Source: an uncultured Saprospiraceae bacterium (GTDB taxonomy: Bacteria; Bacteroidota; Bacteroidia; Chitinophagales; Saprospiraceae). Taken from it: DNA of 45,388 nt. The first letter of the stretch is position 1, and every line of letters starts with the position of its first letter. This document shows positions 26,806 to 34,975 of the stretch, piece after piece. The notes below the pieces were generated by a model, which worked only from the letters and a program-made list of their open reading frames with translations, did no database searches and was not told the origin of the DNA. The DNA lies in assembly GCA_937928575.1 (NCBI GenBank), contig CALFWW010000165.1, positions 1-45,388 of the forward strand. Reading direction: 5' to 3'. The position numbers and the translations under genes are program-made.

Positions 26806-27533
26806 TGAAAAACACAATTCTATCAACAATATTTACACTAATTTGCATGTATATTGTTGATGCACAAACTCAATCCGCCTATCACATCAATAAAGAAGTA
26901 ACCATAAAAGAAAAAGTAGACATCAACTATCTCTTTTTCAAACCTTCTAACAACGAATACGCAATTGATGGCAAATCACCGCTAATTATTTTTCTTCACG
27001 GCGCAGGCGAGAGAGGAACTGATATCGAAAAAGTAAAAGTACACGGTCCACCAAATATAGTGGAAACTCAAAAAGACTTTGGGTTTTATGTTTTATCCCC
27101 TCAATGTCGAAAAAATAAAAGGTGGGATGCCAAATTATTAAGTCAATTGTTGGATGATATCTTAGCAAAAAATAAAAATATTGATCCAAACAGAATCTAC
27201 CTGACTGGTCTGAGCATGGGTGGATATGGCACCTACGATTGGGCCATTTTAGAACCGAATCGTTTCGCAGCCATCGCACCAATTTGTGGTGGATCGGATA
27301 CACATACCAGGCTTGTCAATGCTTTTAAACACATCCCGATTTGGATATTTCATGGCGCAATGGACCAGGTAGTAGATCTCGATGCTTCTATTGAAATAGC
27401 AAGAGCATTGAAAAATTTAGACGCAGATGTTCAGTTTACAATCTACCCTTTTGCCAATCATGATTCGTGGACTGAGACCTACAACAACCCAGCATTATAC
27501 AAATGGTTTTTATCCAACTCTTTAAATAAGTGA
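26802..27533 (+). CDS. Exported alpha/beta hydrolase (esterase / prolyl-oligopeptidase-like)
   Basis: A 243-residue protein with a signal peptide (cut at about VDA|QTQ) and an alpha/beta-hydrolase fold. The oxyanion loop is FLHGAGERG, the nucleophile elbow GLSMGGYG, the acid Asp in HGAMDQVV and the catalytic His in FANHDSW. It resembles the carboxylesterase/predicted peptidase group that removes acyl or feruloyl groups from polysaccharides, but the substrate is unknown. Two ATGs, 26802 and 26805, are equally usable; the first overlaps the stop of the Smr gene. No sugar genes lie beside it. Confidence 0.85.
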   Translation: MMKNTILSTIFTLICMYIVDAQTQSAYHINKEVTIKEKVDINYLFFKPSNNEYAIDGKSPLIIFLHGAGERGTDIEKVKVHGPPNIVETQKDFGFYVLSPQCRKNKRWDAKLLSQLLDDILAKNKNIDPNRIYLTGLSMGGYGTYDWAILEPNRFAAIAPICGGSDTHTRLVNAFKHIPIWIFHGAMDQVVDLDASIEIARALKNLDADVQFTIYPFANHDSWTETYNNPALYKWFLSNSLNK

Positions 27534-27593
27534 ATTATATAGATTGAACTATAAAATAGCGGTTTTCTATGAGAAAAATTTCCTAATCTCTAC

Positions 27594-27697
27594 GTTGGAA
27601 AGCCCTGTCTACTTGGCGCAGCCAAGCAGGCTCGATAGCCCAAAGGGGATTCCTGTGTTTTCCGCCTTGACCTTTGAAAATTTTTCCTCCATATTAT
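27594..27697. repeat. Dispersed intergenic repeat, copy B
   Basis: The 427-base gap 27534-27960 has no credible gene. It carries the second copy of the repeat found at 5-109: 27594-27634 matches 5-45 with four mismatches, and 27658-27697 matches 69-109 more loosely. The stem CTTGG/CCAAG (around 27612-27626) can form. The two copies are about 27.6 kb apart and both lie in gene gaps. Confidence 0.7.
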
Positions 27698-27731
27698 TTG
27701 CAAGCCCTTTTGTAGTACAAGCCAGCGCGAT

Positions 27732-27756
27732 TATATAATACAATCTGTATTATATA
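27732..27756. repeat. AT-rich hairpin next to repeat copy B
   Basis: TATATAATACA (27732-27742) and TGTATTATATA (27746-27756) form an 11-base perfect stem with a 3-base loop ATC. It lies after repeat copy B and about 200 bases before the hybrid regulator gene. It has no T-run, so it is not an obvious terminator. Confidence 0.5.
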
Positions 27757-27960
27757 TAATATGGTATTTTGTGGCGAAGTCGTTCCATGTTTACTTAGAA
27801 ATATTCCTTTCCAATAGGTAAATCCTTTGTAAAGACGCGATAATAAATAAATGCTATTTATATTTGTTTTTTAACCCGCAGATTCAAATTAATCCAATTA
27901 AAAAATGATTAATTTTAGATGATGCCCTGTTTTTGATCTCTCTAAAGATACCTATTGAGT

Positions 27961-30702
27961 ATGTATAACTTTGTTATATCCATTGCCAGGCAATTTTTCT
28001 TTCTTTTATTCCTTTGCTTTTCTATTTCTTGCTTCAGTCAAAACTATGCTGGTAGAATTGATTCTATTGCAGCAGTCTTGCCCAGCCAAACTGGAATTGA
28101 GAAATTTCAATCCTACTACATCATCGTTGCGATGCTGGATCAGCTCTATGACGAAAAAGCAATCCCACTTGCAGATGAAGGCTACGCACATTTTCTCACC
28201 TTAAAAAATCCAGATGAAGATACTTGGACTAAAGCGAGTAATTTTCCATATGCACAAGCTGGTTTTGCATTACAAAAAGACGACTTCAAAACCGCCCAAC
28301 AGAAATGTGACGTATTAATGGAACATGCTGGAAAAATGGAAGCATTAGGTTATGACGCTGCATTAATCAAATGTAATGCGGAATTTTATAGAGCAATTGT
28401 TTACAACAACCAAAATAAAAATGAACTTGCCTTAAAATATGCTTTAAATGCAGTAACTCATTTTCAAAATCCAGATACCATTGTTTGGGCCATCCCTGTT
28501 TTTGCTTTTATAGGAAATCGATATGGCGATTTGAAAAAATTTTCCATAGCTGATAAATACTTTGAAAAAACAATCAGTTACTACAAAGATATTGTTGAGC
28601 ATGGTATCAAAGAAAAGGAAAAAGATGGTGAAGTCAACAGAAAGTATTATAGATCTAGTCTTGCAAGAGCTTATTACAATCGAGGAAGCATGTATATTAA
28701 ACATGAACTTTACAACAAAGCACTCGCGGATTATGAAAACGCAGCAAAATATGGGAAAGGTGTCGGCAATTATATGGAAACAAAAGCAGCCATCTCGTTA
28801 GCTGATGTATATTCAAAACTTGATCGCAATCAAGAAGCTTATCAAAATTTAAAATTAATCGAATCGGATATACCAGATTTGAAAAATGAATTAACTCGCC
28901 TATATTATTATGAGACACTAACAAACGTCACCAAAAACCTTGGAAAATATGAAGAAGCATTTCAAAACTTAAAGACTACCTCAGCACTTCGAGATTCTTT
29001 TTATCTCCAAAAAAACGATAAAGAATTAGCAGAACTACAAACCAAATATGAAACCAAAGAAAAAGAAAATGAGATTGTTCAATTGCAAGCTGACAAAGCC
29101 GCACAAAGTAACCAAAACAAACTGCTCTGGATTTTGGTTGGAGGCTTATCCCTTTTAGCAGGATTTATTTATTTTCAAACCAGGCTAAAGAAAAAATTCG
29201 CCGATCAAATTATCCAAAAAGATAAAGAAGTACTAGAATTAAAAGAAAACTTCTTCATCAATATAACACACCAATTACGAACACCCCTCTCATTAATCAT
29301 AGCACCCCTGAAAGAAATTCAGAATAGCGATATCGATAGTGAAACTAAATTAAAAGTCGATCAAGCTATTAAAAATAGTAGCCGTTTATTGGAACTATTT
29401 AATCAGTTATTAGATTGGAATAAAATGGAAGCACATGCTTTGAAATTATCCATGAAAAAGGCAGAGATTTTTGAATCCGTACGAGCGATTTTTCAACGAT
29501 ATGAAGAATTAGCCCATCAAAAACAAATCACCTTTATATATGAATCTCCTAAAACACCTGTATTTGGTGAATTGGATTTTGATAAGTTTGAAAAAGTTTT
29601 GAGCAACTTGATTTCGAATGCCATTAAATTTACACCCATTGGAGGCAAAGTAACGGTAAGGAGTAAAATACAAAACGATTCTCTTAAAGTCGAAGTTGAA
29701 GACAACGGAATTGGTATCAAAGAATCTGATATTGATCAAGTTTTTGAAAAATATTATCAAGCCGGAGACGGTAGAAATGGATTCGGATTTGGATTGACCT
29801 TTGCCAATGAGCTGACTAAATTAATGGGAGGAAATTTATCCGCACAGTCCACTTCAAATGTCAAAACAGTTTTTGAATTAAACATTCCTTTTACGCAGTT
29901 GGATCAATTGCCTAGAGGAACCAAGAAGACATTGATCAACCCTATTTTAAAAGAATCAAGTTTATCACTTTTGATTATTGAAGATAATATAGAACTAAAT
30001 AATTACCTCTCTACATTTTTTGAATCTCAATACACCATTTTATCTGCGCTAAATAAAAAGGCGGCATTAGAATTCGCCTACGAGCATGCACCTGATATCA
30101 TCCTCTGTGATGTAATGCTTCCAGATGGCAATGGATTTCAAATTTTAGAAGAATTAAAAAACAATACTTCTACCAATCATATTCCCATTTTAATGTTGAC
30201 TGCAAAAACAGAGGAAAAAGATCGAATAGAAAGTTGGGATAAAGGCGCAGATGGCTATTTGACCAAACCGTTTGATCCGGAAGAATTAAATGCGGTTATC
30301 CGTAATTTATTGGTCAACAGAAAGAACGTTCAAAAGCAATTTAGCGAACTCTCAGAAGAATTTTTGGCCGATAAAACACCAGAAGTTCAAGATCCATTTA
30401 TGGAAAAGTTGTTGACTTTAATGAATGACAATATCGACAATGAATACTACTCGATAGATGATCTGGCTAGTAATTTCCCGATTAATAGAACCCATTTTTA
30501 TCAAAAAGTAAAAGCAGTTTCAGGAAGTACTCCCAAAACCTTATTCAGAGAACTGCGATTGAAAAAAGCCCACCGATTGATAATATCCGGTATACCTCCC
30601 AAAAAAGCTGCGCTTAAAACTGGCTTTGTTTCATTAAGTCATTTCAGTAGATCTTATAAATCATTTTTCAATGAAAACCCATCTGAGACTTTAAAGAGTT
30701 AG
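27961..30702 (+). CDS. Hybrid two-component system: TPR sensor, histidine kinase, receiver, AraC
   Basis: This 913-residue protein (ATG at 27961) has a signal peptide (ending SCFSQ), TPR-like helical repeats to about 340 (RAYYNRGSMYIKHELYNKAL), a coiled coil, and a membrane helix near 389-406. The cytoplasmic side has HisKA with H437 (NITHQLRTPLS), HATPase (NLISNAIKFTP, DNGIGI, GFGFGLT), a receiver with phospho-acceptor D717 (CDVMLPDGNG) and conserved TAK and KPF, then an AraC HTH at the C-terminus (YYSIDDLASNFPINRTHFYQ; FVSLSHFSRSYKSFF). These fused regulators commonly control polysaccharide loci, but there the sensor is usually a Reg_prop propeller; TPR sensors belong to a different subgroup. 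No target operon lies next to it. A 7-base stem (30715-30730) follows the stop. Confidence 0.93.
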   Translation: MYNFVISIARQFFFLLFLCFSISCFSQNYAGRIDSIAAVLPSQTGIEKFQSYYIIVAMLDQLYDEKAIPLADEGYAHFLTLKNPDEDTWTKASNFPYAQAGFALQKDDFKTAQQKCDVLMEHAGKMEALGYDAALIKCNAEFYRAIVYNNQNKNELALKYALNAVTHFQNPDTIVWAIPVFAFIGNRYGDLKKFSIADKYFEKTISYYKDIVEHGIKEKEKDGEVNRKYYRSSLARAYYNRGSMYIKHELYNKALADYENAAKYGKGVGNYMETKAAISLADVYSKLDRNQEAYQNLKLIESDIPDLKNELTRLYYYETLTNVTKNLGKYEEAFQNLKTTSALRDSFYLQKNDKELAELQTKYETKEKENEIVQLQADKAAQSNQNKLLWILVGGLSLLAGFIYFQTRLKKKFADQIIQKDKEVLELKENFFINITHQLRTPLSLIIAPLKEIQNSDIDSETKLKVDQAIKNSSRLLELFNQLLDWNKMEAHALKLSMKKAEIFESVRAIFQRYEELAHQKQITFIYESPKTPVFGELDFDKFEKVLSNLISNAIKFTPIGGKVTVRSKIQNDSLKVEVEDNGIGIKESDIDQVFEKYYQAGDGRNGFGFGLTFANELTKLMGGNLSAQSTSNVKTVFELNIPFTQLDQLPRGTKKTLINPILKESSLSLLIIEDNIELNNYLSTFFESQYTILSALNKKAALEFAYEHAPDIILCDVMLPDGNGFQILEELKNNTSTNHIPILMLTAKTEEKDRIESWDKGADGYLTKPFDPEELNAVIRNLLVNRKNVQKQFSELSEEFLADKTPEVQDPFMEKLLTLMNDNIDNEYYSIDDLASNFPINRTHFYQKVKAVSGSTPKTLFRELRLKKAHRLIISGIPPKKAALKTGFVSLSHFSRSYKSFFNENPSETLKS

Positions 30703-31042
30703 TTGAAAAAATCTAATTGGAAGTCCAATTCAAGATACCTTCAAGATTCTTAACTTATCTGCCTTGATATGGAAGCTTGATATAGACATATTGGCGATTA
30801 AACCACTTGACTTTACGTAAACCATTCATTCACAGTAGCTTGCTCATTTGTAAATTTACTCAGAGACAAGCGAAATAAACGCTAAGTCAAGCCACTATCT
30901 GATATCATGACTACCTTGAGGATGGCAATTTGAAGTTTTAACTACCTATGGGCAATTGGTGGTTGGATCAACTTCAAAAAGCTGGGAGCAATGACATGAT
31001 GTAAAAAGTTACATATGTGTTATTACAACAAAACGTTTATTG

Positions 31043-31080
31043 AATGTCTAGTAGCGGTTTTGCTATTAGACATTTTTTAT
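31043..31080 (+). terminator. Rho-independent-type terminator
   Basis: A 13-pair stem joins 31043-31055 (AATGTCTAGTAGC) to 31062-31074, with one G-T wobble and a six-base loop, followed by TTTTTTATTTT. It lies 340 bases after the hybrid regulator, with no ORF between. The gap 30703-31042 also holds CTTGACTT (30806-30813) with its exact reverse complement (30884-30891), so a small structured RNA ending here is possible. Confidence 0.7.
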
Positions 31081-31107
31081 TTTCTTACAATTATATTTAA
31101 TCGATGA

Positions 31108-31191
31108 GGCCAAGAATATTTTTCCAGATTGTTCAAAAAGAAAGAAGGCCTAAGTCTATCTGATTTTCGAGAAAAACATAAGATGACTTAA
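31108..31191 (+). pseudogene. Fossil of an AraC-family regulator C-terminus
   Basis: Directly after an in-frame TGA at 31105-31107 the frame encodes GQEYFSRLFKKKEGLSLSDF, then REKHKMT and a stop at 31189. This is the end of the second HTH of an AraC domain (family pattern DQSYFSRLFKKxxGxSPSEFR). The upstream DNA has no matching HTH, only the terminator hairpin, so most of the gene has been lost. It is not the end of the neighbouring hybrid regulator, which has its own different tail. Confidence 0.65.
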
Positions 31192-31205
31192 GAATTTTTG
31201 AATAT

Positions 31206-31625
31206 TTATTCTCGCCTATACAACTTTGCAAAATAATACCCAAGAACAATCCCAAGAACATCCGCAATCGCATCCAGGGTTTCCATATTTCGTCCGGGTA
31301 TATAATGTTGCAGTATTTCAGTAATCAAAGCAAACACAACCGCCCAAAACAATGCCGGTATTAAACTATCCATGTTTTGATATTTTCTCCAAATATGTAT
31401 CGATAAGTTGAAGAAGATGAGAAAATGGACCACTTTATCTAGATAATTACCTAAAAATTTTCCATTTCCTGGAGTTAGCGTTACTACTAAGATAAGAAGG
31501 ATACTGAGGATTAGGAAAGTATTTTTTTGTTTTAAATTTTTAATGGTAGCGAATTTTGTTTCAGTAAATTTAAAGGATTTTGGGTTAAACCTAATTCTGA
31601 AAACAATAAATTTACGATCAAGCAA
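31206..31625 (-). CDS. VanZ-like family membrane protein
   Basis: The product has up to 139 residues, with four hydrophobic segments and the VanZ pattern: LVVTLTPGNG after helix 1, LDKVVHFLIFFNLS, an EILQHYIPGR motif and LDAIADVLGIVLGYYFAKL. VanZ-like proteins are small inner-membrane proteins; VanZ itself gives teicoplanin resistance, but most relatives have no known role. The start is uncertain: no ATG lies before the first helix, and the TTG at 31625 adds about 35 polar residues that relatives do not need. The C-terminal stop is clear. It faces the AraC fossil and is divergent from the PH-like membrane gene. Confidence 0.75.
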   Translation of the reverse strand: MLDRKFIVFRIRFNPKSFKFTETKFATIKNLKQKNTFLILSILLILVVTLTPGNGKFLGNYLDKVVHFLIFFNLSIHIWRKYQNMDSLIPALFWAVVFALITEILQHYIPGRNMETLDAIADVLGIVLGYYFAKLYRRE

Positions 31626-31711
31626 TATTTTAAGCGCAAGGTCAAATAATTACATCCGCGAAATGTAGGTCTTATATGACAAATCAATACTTTTAGATTC
31701 CAACATTTTAA

Positions 31712-31742
31712 TTTGATTCTACTTTTATTTTAGCTACATTTA
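31712..31742 (+). promoter_or_regulatory. Candidate Bacteroidota promoter
   Basis: TTTG (31712-31715), a 19-base spacer, then TACATTTA (31735-31742) closely follows the TTTG-N19-TAnnTTTG pattern, with one mismatch in the last base. It ends 28 bases before the ATG of the membrane protein gene at 31771. Confidence 0.5.
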
Positions 31743-31770
31743 TAGTCTTAGTTTAAATTTCAATAATTAG

Positions 31771-32442
31771 ATGTTCAGTAAGAAAAAATTAGAAATGTTT
31801 GAAGATCAATATGGTCTTCATTTTAGTTTCAGCTGGATGACGACTGCAACTTATTTTTTGGCATTCTTTGCGGTTTTTTGGAATTCCTTTTTACTTTTTT
31901 GGTACGGTTCAGCATTTGCCACAGGTGCTCCTATGTTATTTTTTCTTTTTCCACTTTTGCATGTATTGGCTGGAATTGCAATAACTTATTTTGCGATTAC
32001 TAACTTTTTCAACAAAACAAAGATTGACCTGATCGGTGATCAATTAACCATAAAACATGGACCCATTCCTTGGTTTAAGGGAGACCAAGAAGTAAACATA
32101 AATGACATCCAACAATTTTATGTAAAAGAGATATCGAAAAAAAACGATGATACAGTTTCTTTCAATTATGGAGTTTGGGCAATGATGCGTAATGGTACGA
32201 GATTGGATCTAACAAAAGGAGTGAATATGGAAAGTGATTATGCTTTGATTGTTGAGCAAAAATTGGAAAATTATTTAGGTATTCAAGATCAACCCGTAAA
32301 AGGCGCATACGGAAATGTCAAGTATCATCCTATTAATCATGTTGATGAAATTGATGCTCCACTTGATTTAGATGATTTTAAAAATCGAGCTGAACCCGAA
32401 ATTGAAAAGAGAAAAAATTGGGATGATGAACAATTTGTTTAA
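31771..32442 (+). CDS. Membrane protein with PH-like cytoplasmic domain
   Basis: The 223-residue protein has two hydrophobic helices (about 25-45 and 53-78) followed by a soluble part. That part starts with KIDLIGDQLTIKHGPIPW, GDQEVNINDIQQFYVKEIS and the strand YGVWAMMRNGTRLDLTKG, a layout like bacterial PH-type membrane domains in which a GPxPW turn is common. The C-terminal tail is acidic and disordered-looking (DAPLDLDDFKNRAEPEIEKR). The DUF4199-like gene starts at the base after its stop codon. A promoter-like sequence lies just upstream. Function unknown. Confidence 0.55.
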   Translation: MFSKKKLEMFEDQYGLHFSFSWMTTATYFLAFFAVFWNSFLLFWYGSAFATGAPMLFFLFPLLHVLAGIAITYFAITNFFNKTKIDLIGDQLTIKHGPIPWFKGDQEVNINDIQQFYVKEISKKNDDTVSFNYGVWAMMRNGTRLDLTKGVNMESDYALIVEQKLENYLGIQDQPVKGAYGNVKYHPINHVDEIDAPLDLDDFKNRAEPEIEKRKNWDDEQFV

Positions 32443-32982
32443 ATGAAAAAAGACATCTTATACATTGCGCTTAAAGTTGGAACCGTTTTAGGATTAATTA
32501 TAGCCGTTTCAGCTTTTATACATTCTGCATTGCGACACAACTTATATGCAAGTCTCATCCCATTGTGGGTCGTCTATTTATTTACGACTGTATTTTGTTA
32601 TATTTGGGCATTTTCTTTGGCAAATAAAAAAGAGAATCAGGTCAACTTTATTTCTGCCATTTTATTGGTTGGAATTATTGCCAGTTTTGCCGCACTTATT
32701 AATGGATTGGAAGCCTACTTTTTTACACAAATTTTTGATCCCACTTATCTCTCAGAAATGATGTCAGAAGCAAAAGAAAATTGGAAGCAATACAATTATA
32801 CAGAAGCATCTATCCAAACGCAATGGGAACAAACCCTGTATAAAGATCCAATCAATCATGGATTTGAAACTGCCAAAACCATGTTTGTCTTTAATGGTGC
32901 ATTAGGATCAATTGCTTTTGTGATGTATTTTATCCGTTGGATGTTAAAGAATTCTAAAAAGCGAACGAATCGCAAAACGTAA
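32443..32982 (+). CDS. DUF4199-like integral membrane protein
   Basis: A 179-residue protein with four hydrophobic helices (about 8-30, 36-58, 68-92 and 145-165). The layout, a helical hairpin then a long loop TQIFDPTYLSEMMSEAKENW and a final helix, resembles the Bacteroidota DUF4199 family, where the YLxxM segment follows helix 3. It starts directly after the stop of the PH-like gene with no gap, so they probably form a two-gene operon. A strong terminator follows 39 bases after its stop. No role is known. Confidence 0.55.
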   Translation: MKKDILYIALKVGTVLGLIIAVSAFIHSALRHNLYASLIPLWVVYLFTTVFCYIWAFSLANKKENQVNFISAILLVGIIASFAALINGLEAYFFTQIFDPTYLSEMMSEAKENWKQYNYTEASIQTQWEQTLYKDPINHGFETAKTMFVFNGALGSIAFVMYFIRWMLKNSKKRTNRKT

Positions 32983-33021
32983 ATCGCATATTTCGAAATA
33001 AACTTATATATTGCATAAGTG

Positions 33022-33055
33022 AGGTGACCCCATTTCTTGGTGTCGCCTTTTTTTA
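33022..33055 (+). terminator. Rho-independent terminator after the DUF4199-like gene
   Basis: AGGTGACCCCA (33022-33032) pairs with TGGTGTCGCCT (33038-33048) with one wobble and one mismatch, around a five-base loop, followed by a run of seven T. It sits between the DUF4199-like gene and the next lipoprotein gene. Confidence 0.8.
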
Positions 33056-33074
33056 TTCAAATAAATAAAAAGAA

Positions 33075-33605
33075 ATGAAAAATTTAATTCGACTGATGGC
33101 ACTTTGTTGTTTTCCATTTTTATTGAGTAGTTGTGGTGCTTCCAAAAGATTGCAACAACTTAATTTTCATTCCGATACTTTAAGCAAAGCTGCTGCAAGT
33201 GCTGCATCTGGTCCAGAAAAGGTGGATGCACTCGGTATCAGTTTTGTGAAAATGATGGATGAAGCCTTGTCAATCAAAAATCCTAGAAAGGGAGTAGATT
33301 ATGTAAAAAAATATGCAGACCAAAATGAGTCTTCTTTAAATGCTATTTTCAAATCTTTGGAAAGTTCTCAAAAAGATATGAACCCAATTGAACGAGTGAA
33401 TTATGCTACGAGTCTTTTGAAGAAACCGTATGCGAAAGATTTGGTTCGTTTGGTTCCTAAATTTGAAAGGAAATTTAAGCAAGTGGAATTTATTGCAGGA
33501 TTGGCAGGCAAAATGAAAGGTGGAATTGGTGGCGCTATTTTCAAAGGAATTGGTAAAAATTTACTTGGCGGTAAACCAATACCTGAACCGTGCCCTGCAC
33601 CGTAA
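33075..33605 (+). CDS. Uncharacterised small lipoprotein
   Basis: The 176-residue protein has a lipoprotein signal ending LSSC (Cys 20). The mature part is helical and alanine/lysine-rich (LSKAAASAASGPEKVDALG, DYVKKYADQNESSLNAIFK, VPKFERKFKQVEFIAGLAG) and ends with a glycine-rich GGIGGAIFKGIGKNLLGG and proline-rich tail. The gene starts 20 bases after a terminator and is followed by another terminator, so it is probably transcribed alone. No family is recognised. Confidence 0.6.
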   Translation: MKNLIRLMALCCFPFLLSSCGASKRLQQLNFHSDTLSKAAASAASGPEKVDALGISFVKMMDEALSIKNPRKGVDYVKKYADQNESSLNAIFKSLESSQKDMNPIERVNYATSLLKKPYAKDLVRLVPKFERKFKQVEFIAGLAGKMKGGIGGAIFKGIGKNLLGGKPIPEPCPAP

Positions 33606-33627
33606 ACATATGGTTACAATTAGGTAT

Positions 33628-33664
33628 AAAAAAAGAGCAGACAAATTTTTGTCGCTCTTTTTTT
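33628..33664. terminator. Bidirectional terminator after the lipoprotein gene
   Basis: An A-run with GAGC, a bulged A and GACAAA pairs with TTTGTC and GCTC plus a T-run (33628-33664), with a two-base loop. A-run and T-run flank the stem, so it may work from both sides. The remaining gap to 33879 shows nothing else. Confidence 0.8.
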
Positions 33665-33879
33665 GTTTATTCAACTGATAGAAAAATCTTTCGCTTCTTT
33701 AATTAATTTCGGTTATTGTCAGTAAGTTGGAAGTGCAATTGTGTAAATCACAAGTATCGTTGTCACTAATTCTACCGATTTCACCAAATGAGAAAAATCC
33801 GATTAAAGGTTTGTCACCCATTCCTTTTTATTCAGTAGATGTTGAATCTCAAACGTTAGAATATTGTTGGAAAAAATTC

Positions 33880-34140
33880 TTAATCAATATTAACTTTTTC
33901 ACGTAGAATTATTGCTGCCAGTTCTTTTCGCAAAGCTTCATCCAACCCACGATACCAATCCAGGTGAGGAGCGTATTTATGACAGGCAAGACATTGAGTA
34001 TCCTTCCATTGCTTATTACAATTGGGACATCTAGCTGCCGTATCAAAAGTATTCCAACGATGATCACAGGTACAAACCCATAAATCGGTAGCAGAAGGTT
34101 CCCATTCACATTTTGGACAAGCTATTTTTATATCACTCAT
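33880..34140 (-). CDS. Small zinc-ribbon protein
   Basis: The 86-residue protein has cysteine pairs arranged as zinc ribbons: CPKCEWEP (9-12), WVCTCDHRW (23-25), RCPNCNKQW (38-41) and CLACHKYAPH (50-53), eight Cys in all, with a His after several pairs. An acidic helical tail follows (LDEALRKELAAII). The protein is probably cytoplasmic and binds two zinc ions; such proteins may be nucleic-acid or protein adaptors. It is alone on the minus strand after a long gap. The specific family is not recognised. Confidence 0.7.
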   Translation of the reverse strand: MSDIKIACPKCEWEPSATDLWVCTCDHRWNTFDTAARCPNCNKQWKDTQCLACHKYAPHLDWYRGLDEALRKELAAIILREKVNID

Positions 34141-34386
34141 TTTGTTCTTCGTTATTTATTCCGAAATAGTAATAAATAAAATTAATAATTTCTACAACAA
34201 AGCAATCAAATTTTGACTTGTCTAATAAGTTTAAGTACCTTTATAATGATACTTACAATTTTTAATTAAAGACAAACAATATGGAAGAATTGGCAAAATC
34301 GGATGTTCAGCTAGAATAGACGTAAATTCTTAATATTATGATAACATCTTTCGAATGAAGTTGAAAGACTTAGAGGTCTTATTTCA

Positions 34387-34560
34387 TTGGCAAAACGCCA
34401 TAGTTACTCAGATTTTCTTTCCCCTGAATTTGACTCCCTAAATATGTTGGAAAATCAGCTTATTGAGGTATCAATATTAGCAAGCAAAGAAATTTTAAGT
34501 GGGCAAGAAAAACTACTTATAAAACGTTTATTACTACAAGGTCAATTTCTATTAATTTAA
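34387..34560 (+). CDS. Small helical ORF upstream of the XRE regulator
   Basis: In the 429-base gap 34141-34569 a frame is open from 34345 to TAA at 34558. It encodes NEVERLRGLISLAKRHSY, a middle segment, then LENQLIEVSILASKEILSG and LLIKRLLLQGQFLLI. It has no ATG at its head; TTG at 34387, ten bases after AGAGG, would give 57 residues, while an ATG at 34338 reads only MITSFE before a TGA, as if a frameshift lies between. It ends 9 bases before the XRE gene. The rest of the gap has only a 12-codon ORF at 34283. Confidence 0.35.
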   Translation: MAKRHSYSDFLSPEFDSLNMLENQLIEVSILASKEILSGQEKLLIKRLLLQGQFLLI

Positions 34561-34569
34561 ATTATAACA

Positions 34570-34947
34570 GTGTATTTCGGTAAAACTATAAAACTTTTCA
34601 GAACTTCTAAAAATTTGACACAAGTAGAAGTAGCTTCAAGCTTGGAGATTTCACCTGAATATTTATCTAAGCTTGAGAATGATGCTAGACGCCCATCTCT
34701 AGTATTACTTTCCAAACTAAGTAATGTATTAGAAATTCCATTGCAGCTTCTAATATTTACTTCTTTGCAGCCTCATGACTTTCCAAAATCCAAAAGGAAA
34801 GCCTTTAAGAATTCGAAACCAATTTTGGATAAATTACTTCAATTGATTCTTTTGGAAGATAATACTGATTTTAATGAGGTAGCAAATTTATTAGTACAAT
34901 TAAAGGAAATCAGAAGCAATCATCGTCCAAATCTAAAATCAGCCTAA
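34570..34947 (+). CDS. XRE family transcriptional regulator
   Basis: The 125-residue protein starts with GTG and an XRE helix-turn-helix (about 5-60): FRTSKNLTQVEVASSLEIS, EYLSKLENDARRPSLVLL, then KLSNVLEIPLQLLI. A basic linker (PKSKRKAFKNSK) and a helical tail (DKLLQLILLEDNTDFNEVA) follow and could serve for dimer or partner contact. It follows a small helical ORF by 9 bases and may be part of a two-gene autoregulated pair. DNA target not visible. No ATG lies at the N-terminus, so the GTG start is likely. Confidence 0.82.
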   Translation: MYFGKTIKLFRTSKNLTQVEVASSLEISPEYLSKLENDARRPSLVLLSKLSNVLEIPLQLLIFTSLQPHDFPKSKRKAFKNSKPILDKLLQLILLEDNTDFNEVANLLVQLKEIRSNHRPNLKSA

Positions 34948-34975
34948 TTTAAAAATAAATTCGAATAGAAATCAA

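Noticed and set aside
27544..27738. A 64-codon open frame after the esterase gene
   Set aside because: It runs straight through the dispersed repeat and AT-rich hairpin, has no recognisable domain, and the same repeat at the window start is not open in that way.
31206..31625. Glycopeptide resistance gene vanZ
   Set aside because: Only the general VanZ-like fold is visible; no other van gene is present, and this broad family mostly has no resistance role.
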